Shown piece by piece: positions 46,797 through 59,372 of a stretch of 64,000 nt of DNA (position 1 is the first letter of the stretch; every line of letters begins with the position of its first letter). A program made the translations under genes and the position numbers. The stretch spans positions 6,268,914 to 6,332,913 of the forward strand of contig NC_135222.1 in the NCBI RefSeq assembly GCF_052324685.1, read 5' to 3'. The notes beneath the pieces were generated by a model that was not told where the DNA came from, did not search any database, and worked only from the letters and a program-made list of their open reading frames with translations. Origin of the DNA: Brachyhypopomus gauderio. Lineage: Eukaryota > Chordata > Actinopteri > Gymnotiformes > Hypopomidae.

Positions 46797-47744
46797 GGTC
46801 CTTTATGAGATAAAAGTTAAACTACTGCAGCAGTAACCGCCACATGCAGCATTAGCCCTCCAGGCGGAAGGTCGCAGCACGGCTCGCTTCCGTCCTGGAC
46901 TTATGACGCAATTTCTTGTTTTGGCGACTGAATTATACGTTTCACGCTTGGCAAAAGGGAGAAAGTCCTCTGCACAACACGTTGGAGTTCAAAGTGTTTG
47001 TTACGTTTCGTCTCTTCGTACTGTTTTACACAAGAAAATTTAATTACACTAAATATAAACTTTGACTACATACAGTATTTTAAACGGCCTGAATAAAAAA
47101 ATAATAAAAATAGAAGATAAAACTACTCTACAATAACTCGTCACAAGGCTTAATGCACAAAATGCTATGTCCAAATCTTGTTAACGGAGAGATTATAGTT
47201 TGCACAAGTGATTGCCTTTATTTCAAAATGTTACAAACATTACAGTTGCATGAGATCATTCCTTTCCATGTCATTGAAAGGATATACAAAAGGCACAGCT
47301 GTGTTTTCCAATCCAAAACATATATTTCTATGATTGCATAGTGCTCAGAGCTCCAGCAGATTCAAAATGACTCCTTACATTATAAATTGGCAATGGTTTT
47401 GAGCACAATATAGAAGACTGCTGAAAATGAACATCACAAACTCTTTATACAAAAGGAACTGGGTATGTAGATCAATCAATCAAGTCAAATTTGCATATGT
47501 ACGAAAGAAAACACCAGCAGGGAGATTAGATCACGTTTCAGTTATTTCTGGTGTACCATGTCTAGACTTAGACAACAGAACAAAAAGAAAAAGCAAGAGA
47601 GAGTGGAGTCTCTATATAGACATACAATCTTTGTATTAATCTTTTCTTCACTGTTATATCAGTAATTTTACCACATTTCAGTGCCCCTTCCTAAAATGCA
47701 AATTCTGATGGCAAAATGTTACAATGGCAATGATCACATCTTAA
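46797..47744. other. mrpl4 upstream region and C6orf120 3' UTR
   Basis: A GC-richer stretch just upstream of the mrpl4 start (46797-46960) is the likely mrpl4 promoter. A candidate AATAAA for the C6orf120 homologue is seen as TTTATT at 47217-47222, giving a 3' UTR of about 520 nt. No other gene is seen. Confidence 0.5.
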
Positions 47745-49324
<1,580 letters not shown>

Positions 49325-49367
49325 ACCCAGAGTAAGAAACCGTTAGCCACTGTAACTCTAACTTTGT

Positions 49368-49381
49368 CCACTAGAGGGCAG
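49368..49381 (+). promoter_or_regulatory. CTCF-like motif upstream of 7SL copy 1
   Basis: CCACTAGAGGGCAG fits the CTCF core consensus at every position. It ends 46 nt before the RNA start, with identical spacing in all three copies. Binding is not shown. Confidence 0.55.
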
Positions 49382-49427
49382 ACGCCGTGTAGAAAATTTA
49401 AAAGTCGTGCAAAGCGTCTTTGTTTCC

Positions 49428-49726
49428 GCCGGGCGCAGTGGCGTGCGCCTGTAATCCAAGCTACTGGGAGGCTGAGGCTGGCGGACCGTTTGAGCTCAGG
49501 GGTTCTGGGCTGTAGCGGACTATGCCGATCGGGTGTCCGCACTAAGTTCGGTATCGATATGGTGCTCCTGAGGGAGCTCAGGACCACCAGGTCGTCTAAG
49601 GAGGGGTGAACCGGCCCAGGTCGGAAACGGAGCAGGTCAAAGCCCCCGTGCCGATCAGTAGTGGGATCGCGCCTGTGAATAGACGCTGCAGTGCAGCCTG
49701 GGCAATACAGCGGAACTCAGTCTTTT
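49428..49726 (+). ncRNA. srp RNA (7SL): 7SL (signal recognition particle) RNA, copy 1
   Basis: Full-length RNA component of the signal recognition particle, 299 nt. The Alu domain starts GCCGGGCGCAGTGGCGTGCG and the 3' Alu strand is GCAGTGCAGCCTGGGCAA. The S domain includes GGTGTCCGCACTAAGTTCGG (helix 6) and GGCCCAGGTCGGAAACGGAG (SRP54-binding helix 8). It ends at TCTTTT, a Pol III terminator. It is first of three copies, with about 100 bp of shared 5' flank. The presence of the whole S domain excludes an Alu SINE. Confidence 0.95.
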
Positions 49727-50165
49727 CTTACTAGAATTGGACTAATTATAGTGGAATTTCATTTGACTTCTAAAGTCTGAACTCCCAAACTAAACGAATG
49801 TATTGTAAAATAATCTCATTGCAACGATTTAACTATTCGTCCTCATAATTTACCTTAAATATCAGTAAATGAATGGGCGAATATGTTAACCTTTTTCATA
49901 TGTCACTGTTGCAATGCAACTATTCTATTCGTCAGAACAACACTGCCTCCTATTGGAAACACAATAAAACTGCATCCTACCTTCCAGCTCTTTATGAGTT
50001 CTCCGAGGGTAGTTGCTAATCACGACCAATATATTACGTTGCAACTGTGTGAAGGACTCTTCAGATTTCCTTTCACACGTTACACTGCGGACACTTTTTT
50101 GAGAGAGTTTTTTTAAGTTTATTCACAAAGATTTATTAAAATGGAACAGAAAAACATTATGTTAG

Positions 50166-51782
50166 CAGTGTTGGGTTACTTTAAAAAAGTAATTCGTTAC
50201 AGTTACAAGTTACCTTGTTTAAAATGTAATTGTAGTGTAACTTTTCTGATTACTTTTGAAAAGTAATGTAACTAATTACTTTTGGATTACTTTTTGATTA
50301 CTTTAAGGTTTAAATGAGTATTGTCCCATGATCAACATTTAATTTTTGAGAACTGACAGTGTGAAACTTAAAAGTGTACTAAGCTGAGAGGGAATTGCTG
50401 ACAGGCAATCACAGGAGATCCACAAGAAGAGATGCCTGCACCAGGCATGTAAGATTCTCAGACTACTGTCATCGGGCCGTACTCTTTTCTGCTCCTCCCC
50501 CAGGCTCTACCATTTTCACAGTTTGCAGACTAACACAAGCAGGTTCAGATACCACTTCTTTCCCACAGTGGTCACCTTATTGAACTCTTCCCAAAGACCA
50601 TTCTTTCCTTCTCTATCCATACCTTACCATCCACACAAAATCTGAACAGTGTTCCTCTTCAATCCACATCTGTATAGCCCTATCTACAGTGGTATAGGAT
50701 AATCTGTATATTATCTGTATGATTCCATCTGTATTTATCACATTTATTTATATCATATATTTTTCTTTGCCCTGTGCATTGTGCTGCCATAACTACATTA
50801 CACACACATGCATTTCCCTAGGTAATTTATCTACTCTGCACATATCTATTAACCATCTTTACTTACACTAGCTGTAAATAACTGCATTGTATCTCTAAAT
50901 ACTGCATTCTATACAATCTGCACGTGTTGCACTTGATTAGATACCAAACTGCATTTCACTACTTCATACAAATTTCATTTAAATATGTTGCTTGTCGAAC
51001 GGTAGGCTCGCTTACAACCTCAATACTGGTTGCCTTCTAGGGTTGCCACCTGTCCCGGTTATCCCGGGACTGTCCCGGTTTTCACCTCGCTGTCCCGGTT
51101 TTCCCGGGCTGTCCCAGTTTGTCTCGGTTTTCCTTCTTTTTAATATTCGGTCCCAGCAAAAAAAATCATTTAATGTCCCGGTTTTCACTAAGTTAGTTCA
51201 AACGACTATTTAGACTGTTTCTGCACACTTTAAATCCGTCTGTTTTTTCTCGCTGTGTCCATTTTACGTTCGCCCCCCGTCAACAATTTACGTTCGCGTA
51301 TGACAGAGTGTCCTTGTTTTTTGTCAGACCTAGGTGGCAACCCTTCTGATCGGAAATAAACCTCCAAACTCCGAAATTTACACAAAGGCTTGGCATAATC
51401 ACAAATAGTTGCCGATGGTGGCACATGGTTCACATTTATTGACAACACGAAAACAAAACAAATGCTCCTTAAATGTCCAGTGAAGGCGTCTGTCATTGCT
51501 GCTTGAGCTGAAACTGAACCGCGAGCTTGCTGCTCCAGCACAGAAACAAGCGGGAAACAGCGATATAGGGCGCAAAGCAATAAAAATATCATTAAATATT
51601 TCGCAAAGGTTTTTGTTTATATTTTAAAAATGTAACTAAAATTGTAATTCTTAATTTTTCCAGAAGTAACTGTAACTGAATTACATATTTTCTCATTGTA
51701 ACTGTAACGAATTACAGTTACACTTTTTTAGTAATTAAATTACGTAACGTCGTTACATGTAATTCGTTACTCCCCAACACTG
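50166..51782. mobile_element. 1617-bp hAT element inserted in the first 7SL spacer
   Basis: Terminal inverted repeats CAGTGTTGGG and CCCAACACTG are flanked by a perfect 8-bp duplication TATGTTAG (50158-50165 and 51783-51790). Sub-terminal GTAATTCGTTACAGTTAC motifs face each other at both ends. No transposase is recognised, so it is non-autonomous. It contains a nested MITE and a possible LINE 3' fragment (about 50390-50950). The paralogous empty site survives at about 52648-52657. Confidence 0.94.
51039..51344. mobile_element. 306-bp MITE nested in the hAT element
   Basis: Inverted ends AGGGTTGCCACC and GGTGGCAACCCT. The left part has repeated TGTCCCGGTTTT units. The target duplication seems to be only TCT, so the superfamily is uncertain. 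Confidence 0.8.
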
Positions 51783-51854
51783 TATGTTAGTAAGCCTATT
51801 ACGTTTAACCTTCAGAGTGAGGAAGAAACCGTTAGCCACTGTAACTAACTTTGT

Positions 51855-51868
51855 CCACTAGAGGGCAG
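51855..51868 (+). promoter_or_regulatory. CTCF-like motif upstream of 7SL copy 2
   Basis: The same 14-mer CCACTAGAGGGCAG at the same distance from the RNA start as in copies 1 and 3. Confidence 0.55.
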
Positions 51869-51914
51869 ACGCCGTGTAGAAAATTTAAAAGTCGTGCAAA
51901 GCGTCGTTGTTTCC

Positions 51915-52213
51915 GCCGGGCGCAGTGGCGTGCGCCTGTAATCCAAGCTACTGGGAGGCTGAGGCTGGCGGACCGTTTGAGCTCAGGGGTTCTGGGCTGT
52001 AGCGGACTATGCCGATCGGGTGTCCGCACTAAGTTCGGTATCGATATGGTGCTCCTGAGGGAGCTCAGGACCACCAGGTCGTCTAAGGAGGGGTGAACCG
52101 GCCCAGGTCGGAAACGGAGCAGGTCAAAGCCCCCGTGCCGATCAGTAGTGGGATCGCGCCTGTGAATAGACGCTGCAGTGCAGCCTGGGCAATACAGCGG
52201 AACTCAGTCTTTT
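51915..52213 (+). ncRNA. srp RNA (7SL): 7SL (signal recognition particle) RNA, copy 2
   Basis: By eye identical to copy 1 through the RNA body, 299 nt, ending in TCTTTT. The 5' flank shares the same motif block with two small differences from copy 1 (a 2-nt indel and one substitution). It follows the hAT-interrupted spacer. Confidence 0.95.
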
Positions 52214-52718
52214 CTTACTAGAATTGGACTAATTATAGTGGAATTTCATTTGACTTCTAAAGTCTGAACTCCCAAACTAAACGAATGTATTGTAAAATAA
52301 TCTCATTGCAACGATTTAACTATTCGTCCTCATAATTTACCTTAAATATCGGTAAATGAATGGGCGAATATGTTAACCTTTTTCATATGTCACTGTTGCA
52401 ATGCAACTATTCTATTCGTCAGAACAACACTGCCTCCTATTGGAAACACAATAAAACTGCATCCTACCTTCCAGCTCTTTATGAGTTCTCCGAGGGTAGT
52501 TGCTAATCACGACCAATATATTACGTTGCAACTGTGTGAAGGACTCTTCAGATTTCCTTTCACACGTTACACTGCGGACACTTTTTTGAGAGAGTTTTTT
52601 TTTAAGTTTATTCACAAAGATTTATTAAAATGGAACAGAAAAACATTATGTTAGTAAGCCTATTACGTTTAACCTTCAGAGTGAGGAAGAAACCGTTAGC
52701 CACTGTAACTAACTTTGT

Positions 52719-52732
52719 CCACTAGAGGGCAG
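52719..52732 (+). promoter_or_regulatory. CTCF-like motif upstream of 7SL copy 3
   Basis: The same 14-mer and spacing as in the other two units. Being within the duplicated unit, its conservation may reflect duplication rather than selection. Confidence 0.55.
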
Positions 52733-52778
52733 ACGCCGTGTAGAAAATTTAAAAGTCGTGCAAAGCGTCGTTGTTTCC

Positions 52779-53077
52779 GCCGGGCGCAGTGGCGTGCGCC
52801 TGTAATCCAAGCTACTGGGAGGCTGAGGCTGGCGGACCGTTTGAGCTCAGGGGTTCTGGGCTGTAGCGGACTATGCCGATCGGGTGTCCGCACTAAGTTC
52901 GGTATCGATATGGTGCTCCAGAGGGAGCTCAGGACCACCAGGTCTTCTAAGGAGGGGTGAACCGGCCCAGGTCGGAAACGGAGCAGGTCAAAGCCCCCGT
53001 GCCGATCAGTAGTGGGATCGCGCCTGTGAATAGACGCTGCAGTGCAGCCTGGGCAATACAGCGGAACTCAGTCTTTT
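52779..53077 (+). ncRNA. srp RNA (7SL): 7SL (signal recognition particle) RNA, copy 3 (two substitutions)
   Basis: Same length and ends as the other copies. It differs by T to A in GCTCCAGAGGGAGC (the helix 6 side) and by G to T in AGGTCTTCTAAGG. The downstream flank diverges right after the T-run, so the array ends here. Whether it is expressed cannot be told from sequence. Confidence 0.93.
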
Positions 53078-53080
53078 CTA

Positions 53081-56000
53081 GAAACATCGTTTTAGTAAAC
53101 GATGGCTCTTCCCAGGAAATGTGAGAGCTGAGTGAACCTGCAAATGACAAAGAAATAAGCAAGAACTGATAAGATAACCACGTATGTCAGGTGCAGGCAG
53201 CTGTCGCTTTGTTTTTATAAGATAAATAAGATTTTTTATTACCATATTCATTATGCTTTCATATTGCCGTGACCCCACATTTTTCATAGGATGGTGCCAT
53301 AAAATGTATACCACGTTTCCAAAAGAGCTATATATCCGTCAGCACGATACTGCCACACCTTGAAAAAAATTAAAAATGCATCTGATATTCCAGCAATCTA
53401 CGTGTTCACCGAGGGTAGGCGCTCAGGTATCATAGTAATGAAGGATTCTTAAAATCCTGGGCATTCTTTGAAAACAACCATTTATTTAAATCTGTTTACC
53501 CGTAAACATTTACAGGAAAATAGTAAGATATTAACCCATCTGTGCAGTCAGAACACACACACACACACTAGTGATTACTAGGGGGCTGTGGATCACACGT
53601 GCCCAGAGCGGAGCACTTTTTGTTTATTAGTTTATATAGCAGCTAAAATTATTTGTAGAAGTCAAATTTATTGTATTTGTATAATGGTTTCATTAAAACA
53701 AACTTCTGCCTTATAATAACGTTGTTTAAAAGCGGAGGACAAATTTCGATCGGGGTGTAAAAATCACAATTGACAAAATATGGCACATTAACCATTAACT
53801 TTTGGAAAGTAATATTACTTTAGGCGTACTTCAGTTCTACATCAATTAATGTAGTATGCTGTTAAATTCCCCCTCATAGGTGTGGTTGACAGATGGAGAA
53901 CAAGAGATGAGTAGTTAGTTGTAATGAGGAGCTACAAATCAAACTTATTTCGACATCAGCACCTTAATTTATATAGTGCCAGTATATTGCCACACCCAAA
54001 GTCACTATGCATAACCAATAGAATATAGAGCACAGTATGAATAAGCTTAGCACAGACCAGAAAGACAGAGACAGGACCTGCTGTAGAGACACAAACTTAC
54101 AACACCACAAACACGCAGACACTGTTCGAAGAACAATGAAAACAGAAGGATGAGGTATATGTCTTGAGCAAGCACATGAATGATGGGCGGAATGAACGTC
54201 TGAGTTATTCTGTCCGCCTCTCGGGCTGGATGTGTGATAGTTGCACCTCTGCCTGTCACAGTTGCTGTGTTTTGCAAAGCACTTTGTAAGTCGCTCTGGA
54301 TAAGAGCGTCTGCTAAATGCCGTAAATGTAAATGTAAATGTCACAATAACTCTGAACAGTGGCCTGATTACAATGTTGACTAAAGTTAAAATCGTGATTG
54401 AAATGTGATTTTTTTTAGCCTTCATAAAGGGAGAATCTGGTTACTGTTTCCAACTTACAGAAGGTTTGGGCAGACGTGCTCTATTCAGTGGTGGGTTGAG
54501 ATGACTCAGCCTGCCCCAGGGCTGTAGAACATGACTCACTCGCACCAGCCTTGAAACGCTTAGAATAGATGTCCAGTTTGGTGTCTGCTTTTTCCTAAAA
54601 CAAGTGATTATTAACACAGTTCCATTATACAGAATCTTTCAATCAATGTTTTTGTATTCATATTTTAATTTGTGTCTTGTATTTTGTGAATTGTCCTAAA
54701 CAGCAAGTACCTGCCACACCACGTGTAAAGTTTAATTGCAGAACCACCTTTGATGTATTCTACCTTTGTAGATGATATTTGAGGTTTGCCACAATTGCCA
54801 CTGTAGATCTCTAGGGAAAAACTTTGATGGAGAAACACATACTTAAAATGTCTGCCCCTGTTTACACAGTCACTTCTAGGCTAGCCATACATGTACAGAC
54901 ACCAGACATACAGGTTTGTCCTGGCCTGTTAGGTGTGCTATTATAGTGTTATTCAGTGAAAAGCTTTGTTAAGAGAACCCACATTCTCAGTCTTTGTTCA
55001 ACCAGAATCAACATCAGTATAACTTAATTTATTACAGTGCCTCAGGCTACAGAAACAATACTTTTATTTAAAAATATATTTCTGTTAGTTGGTCTAGGTG
55101 TATGAATCGTAAAATGCCCTGAATTTTAAGTTCAATAATAAATGTAAATGTATAACTGAATATAATATATGCTTTATGAAGTCTGTAAGTCACAGGTGCA
55201 GATAATTAGGTGAGCCATAGGTACAGTCTGTCTGTGTTTTTGTCTTTTTCTCTTGCTCGTGCTATGTACTTTGATATCTGTCACTTCCTGTCTTCCTTTT
55301 TCTATGTAATCATAACCTTTTATTGAGGACAAAGAGCACTGCTGATAGAAGGATGATCAACAAGGACTTGGCTCCATTTACAACCTAACCCTTGCTTTTC
55401 TGCTCAATGTTTTTTGTGATGAAACCGTCTCCTGGCAACACCCTATGGGGTGAAGAGGGGGTTACTGGGGGAGGGTGGAGGAACAGCCGACTGCAGCGTG
55501 TTGAGGGCAGCGGAGGGAGGGTGGAGGAACAGCCGACTGCAGCGTGTTGCAATGGTGCCTTAGTGCCTTAGTAGTTGAACAGTTTGGCAAGAGACGCAGA
55601 ATTTGTGACTAATAACTGCCTTTTTTGTGACTGCCTTTTTTCTCTTTTTTGTGCATGGGTTGAGAGACTTCTACTGCTATGATTTCAGGAAATGTGCATC
55701 AAGTATGGAAAGTAACTTGGCATTTGAAGAACTTTTTAAGTTTTAATTATAGTTTGCATAATCCGATGTATTATGCCCGGTATTGTTTTCACTTTAATTT
55801 TGATGTGCATGTGAAGTGTGTATCAGAATGAAATGAAAGCTTGCGGTAGTCACTGGAGACCCAAAACAGTTGCATTATCGCCAGCAGCTTTATTTTCAGA
55901 GACAGGTTTCTCACACGCAACAGTCAGGAGATGCATGTTCTCCATTATCAACTTTCCTTCAACATTCATTTTCAACATTCATTTCCTGGATTTTGTAACA

Positions 56001-56090
56001 GTTTTTTTTGGCCTGCCCCATTCCTGTTGGTGGTGACCCCCCCGGCAGCCTCTTTGCAGTGTGAGTGTCTCAGAAGGTCGTATGCTCTGC
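53081..56090. other. Intergenic region between the 7SL array and the keratin gene
   Basis: No gene is recognised. It contains a LINE/SINE tail (54275-54340) and an imperfect duplication at 55471-55549: a 33-bp segment, GAGGGTGGAGGAACAGCCGA onward, repeated 46 bp apart. The keratin AATAAA is seen as TTTATT at 55889-55894. Confidence 0.55.
54275..54340. repeat. LINE/SINE 3' tail motif, second copy
   Basis: GCAAAGCACTTTGTAAGTCG followed by CTCTGGATAAGAGCGTCTGC and (TAAATG)n, as at 34132-34193. Confidence 0.65.
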
Positions 56091-59071
56091 TTAGCTGACA
56101 CGCACTGTTTTAGTGACAGTGGTGGTGGTGCTGGATCCACCTGAAAGAGAACAGACAGGTCCGTTTATATTTGCTCAAAAGTTCTGAAGAACAATCCTAG
56201 TCCAATATCTGCAATGAGGAGAAATGATAATTACCTGAGCTGGGAATCCTGAAAAAGGAGGAGACAAAGATAAATTATTCATTTTATAACAGCAAGGGTT
56301 AATTGCACTGGATGTGATGCTGTTCGTTATCACGTTTTTGTGTTTAGGAAAGGCGTTTAAAGGCATGTATGACAGTGGCTCTACCTGGACTCCTCCTTTT
56401 CCAGGAGGCTCCTGTAGGTGGCGATCTCCTGCTCCAGACGGGTCTTGATGTCCAGAAGCATGTTGTATTCCTGCCGCTGCTGCTCAATGCTAGCTCTGAC
56501 CTCAGATAACTCCAACTCTAGTCCGTTGATCTGGTTCTGGAAGCTTGCTAGCATATTACTGTAACGTGCCTCTGTATCGGCTAATGTGTTCTCCAGTGCT
56601 GCTTTCTGTAAATAAAAGACACAGAGGTTATGGGAAAATTAGGCCAGGGGCCTCTGTTTCAGAGTGTTTATTGTATTTAACTTTGGACAGGAAGCCTGGA
56701 TGTTAAGATACACAAAGGCACTAGAAATAACACTCTGGTTTCTATTTTTCAAGAGTCTATTCTTTGGTTGAACATGGCCTTCCTGCTCTTACATGAATTT
56801 ATCTCTTTAAGTTCAGTGGCACTTCTCTCTGTCTTATGTCAGCATTGAAATATGCTCTCTTTAGAAGTCAAGAATCGACCTAGTCCAGAACCTCCTTTTG
56901 AAGTGTCCAGCAAGATTATTCATGCGGACAGAGAGTTTCTTAGTAGCAGAACTGCACAGGGGATATGCAAGTCCACACTCATGTGTCAAAACCATTTAGA
57001 AGATCTTTTCACTTTCACCCCATAATGCCTCCTCTACATTCTTTCCTGCATGTGTATGCGTCTCTGGGATGTGTTTGTGAACTTTGCCTTGGTATCTCTT
57101 CTTGTCTATTTCTGACCAACCTCCTCCCACACATTTCATCATACTCCCCCTCTCTCTTGTTTTCCCATGTGCTCTATGACCTGTTCCCTCCCTTCCTCCC
57201 TCCCTCTTTGACTCTCATCCACCCTGAAGGCGTCCCCTTCTCACCATGCTCAGCTGTGACTGAAGCTCTATCTCCAAGCCCTGCAAGGTTCGTCTCAAGT
57301 CTGTCAGCTCGGTCTTGGACGTCTGGATGGTCTCTGTGCTTATGGCCACCTCTTTAGTCAGCGCTGTGGACTTGGGGAGGAATATACACATCAATTAGGA
57401 AGGATTTTATCCATAATCTAATAATCATCAAAAATGATTATTAGGGTTTATGGGTTTAGAATTGTCTGAATGACATGGAAAGCATAAGTTGACGTTTGAC
57501 TACTGTAATATAGTATTCAGAAATAGGGTAAACCCTCCTCACCTTCTCATTGAACCAGGCCTCTTGATCTCTGCGGTGCTTGTCTGTGATGGCCTCATAC
57601 TGACGGCGGATTTCGTCCAGAACCTTGTTCAGGTCCTGCTGAGGGGCAGCGTCTACCTCCACATTCACGGTACCAGTCAGCTGAGATCTTAGAGCTGCTA
57701 GTTCCTACAGAAACATGCGCAAGGCTTTGAATGATTACAGATGCTTGACTTCATTCCTTCATTCCTTTGCCAAAAAAATCTGAAAATCAGTCAGATGGAT
57801 TTTTAGGAAGCCATTTTTTCAGCCAGATTCTTGGCACATTCTTGGACTCTCAAGTTGAAGAAGTTCATGTACACTACAAATCATCAATGTGGTTTTTTCA
57901 CATTCTTTTGCCATCTCAAAGCAACAATAGTGGCTCAGTTTAGTGCAGATGTGTCATGCTACCAACCTCCTGGTGGTTCTTCTTCAGGTAGGCCAGTTCA
58001 TCCTGAAGACCTTCGATCTGCATCTCCAGGTCGGCCTTGGTCAGGGTGGTCTGGTCCAGTAGGCGGCGCAGGTTAGCAATATCGGCCTCCACAGATTGAC
58101 GCATCATCAACTCATGTTCATACCTGGTTAGTGGAGAGAAGGGATTAATGCCAATTTGACCTCACAAATACATGTGAATATGAAATCAGGACATGTAAGC
58201 AGTAAAAACACAATTTTTAAAGAAGGACAAGAAACCTTTTCACATCTTACTTTGTTCTGAAGTCATCGGCAGCCAACTTTGAATTGTCAATCTGCAGGAG
58301 AATGTTGGCGTTGACGATGGTGGCTTTCTTGATCTAAAACAGAATCGATTATTAGACATTGACATTACAAAGTATGTATTAGGCAAGATAAAGCACCAAA
58401 CCTAAATCAGATGAGGATGCCTAATATCACAAAGACTCTCAACCAATCATTACTATGTGTTCATCTATTATCTCTAAAGTTAGTTATGAGTTTCAATGTT
58501 TCACCTTTATATTTCTGGGCTGCGCATAATCATGCACTGTATAGAGTTACCCATGGTCTCACATTAAGAGCTCCCCACCAATTGCCCCTTACTGTACCTT
58601 GTCCTTCAGGTCGTTGATGGTGACCCAGTATTGGCTGTAGTCTCTCTGGGCAGCTGGTCCTTTCTTGTCATAGAACTCTCGAATCTGCAGTTCCAGTTTA
58701 GCATTGGCAGCCTCCAGGGAGCGCACCTTGTCCAGGTAGGAAGCCAGACGATCATTCAAGTTCTGCATTGTAGCTTTCTCGTTCATGGTGATGGAATCGC
58801 CGTCCAAGGCAGAAGACAGGTTGAAAGCATCTCCCCCATATCCACCATACCCACCACCCCCACCCATGGCAGCACCAAGTCCACCAAACCCAGAAGCAGA
58901 GCTTCTCATTATGGATGAGGACATGCGTGCACCTCCAGCACCACCATAGGAGACTCCAGAAACACTGTAGGCTTTAGGTGCAACCCGATGGGAGACCATT
59001 GTGGAACCCGCAGGGCCGCCGCCATACACACTACGCCTGGTAGTATAGACCTTCGAGGATACCACAGACAT
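56091..59071 (-). CDS. Type I (acidic) keratin, complete, eight exons
   Basis: Intermediate-filament protein that pairs with type II keratins in epithelia. Exons on minus: 59071-58598, 58333-58251, 58123-57967, 57704-57543, 57370-57245, 56605-56385, 56248-56235, 56140-56091. The internal exon lengths 83, 157, 162, 126 and 221 nt are those of type I keratin genes. The total is 1287 nt, 428 residues. The Gly/Ser/Tyr-rich head is about 96 residues. The helix-initiation motif [20 protein letters not shown] is type I, not type II. The helix-termination segment is [23 protein letters not shown]. The short tail is about 25 residues, ending [14 protein letters not shown]. Exon 7 is only 14 nt. The specific orthologue (krt18-like or another teleost type I) is not resolved. 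Confidence 0.95.
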
Positions 59072-59188
59072 GCTGGTAGCTTGGTGTTTGCCAAGAGGAC
59101 TCAGGAGAAAACCGTCTCGGAGAAGTTACTCTGAACTGGAGTGTCCTGGAGTGTGCAGAAGGGTGCAGCTAGATCCAGCGACGTCCCT

Positions 59189-59199
59189 TCATATAGCCC
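59189..59199 (-). promoter_or_regulatory. Putative TATA box of the keratin gene
   Basis: The sense strand reads GGGCTATATGAAGGG, about 120 nt upstream of the ATG. This would give a 5' UTR of roughly 90 nt with no intron. Keratin promoters commonly have TATA boxes. The start site is inferred. Confidence 0.5.
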
Positions 59200-59295
59200 A
59201 AGCCCTGGGGCGGATCCTGTAGTCTCCATTGGTGTTTGTGAAGGGGAGGGAGGAAAACTGCGTCCACCCCAGTGAGGAAAGTGCTTTGGAATGTG

Positions 59296-59320
59296 GGTGT
59301 GTGTGTGTCTGTATATGTGT

Positions 59321-59371
<51 letters not shown>
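59296..59371. repeat. TG microsatellite in the keratin promoter region
   Basis: Long interrupted (TG)n, (CA)n on the keratin sense strand, about 100 bp upstream of the putative TATA box. Confidence 0.95.

Positions 59372-59372
<1 letters not shown>

Larger units (their letters stand above)
49325..53080 (+). repeat. Tandem 7SL gene array, ~0.86-kb period
   Basis: The unit is about 90 bp of 5' flank, the 299-nt RNA and about 470 bp of 3' spacer. Copies 2 and 3 start 864 bp apart. Copies 1 and 2 start 2487 bp apart, which becomes 862 once the 1617-bp hAT element and one 8-bp target duplication are removed. Spacers of units 1 and 2 are nearly identical. Confidence 0.93.

Noticed and set aside
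50395-50583. A 62-residue open frame inside the hAT element as a hAT transposase remnant
   Set aside because: It has no transposase motif. It looks more like the extreme C-terminus and 3' UTR of a LINE, but too little remains to annotate separately.
49428-53077. Alu SINEs or primate contamination
   Set aside because: The complete S domain is present, there is no poly(A) tail or dimer, and the flanks are fish-like tandem spacers; these are true 7SL sequences.
56091-59071. Type II keratin (krt8/krt5-like), suggested by the Gly-rich head
   Set aside because: The helix start [13 protein letters not shown] and the exon-size series are type I.
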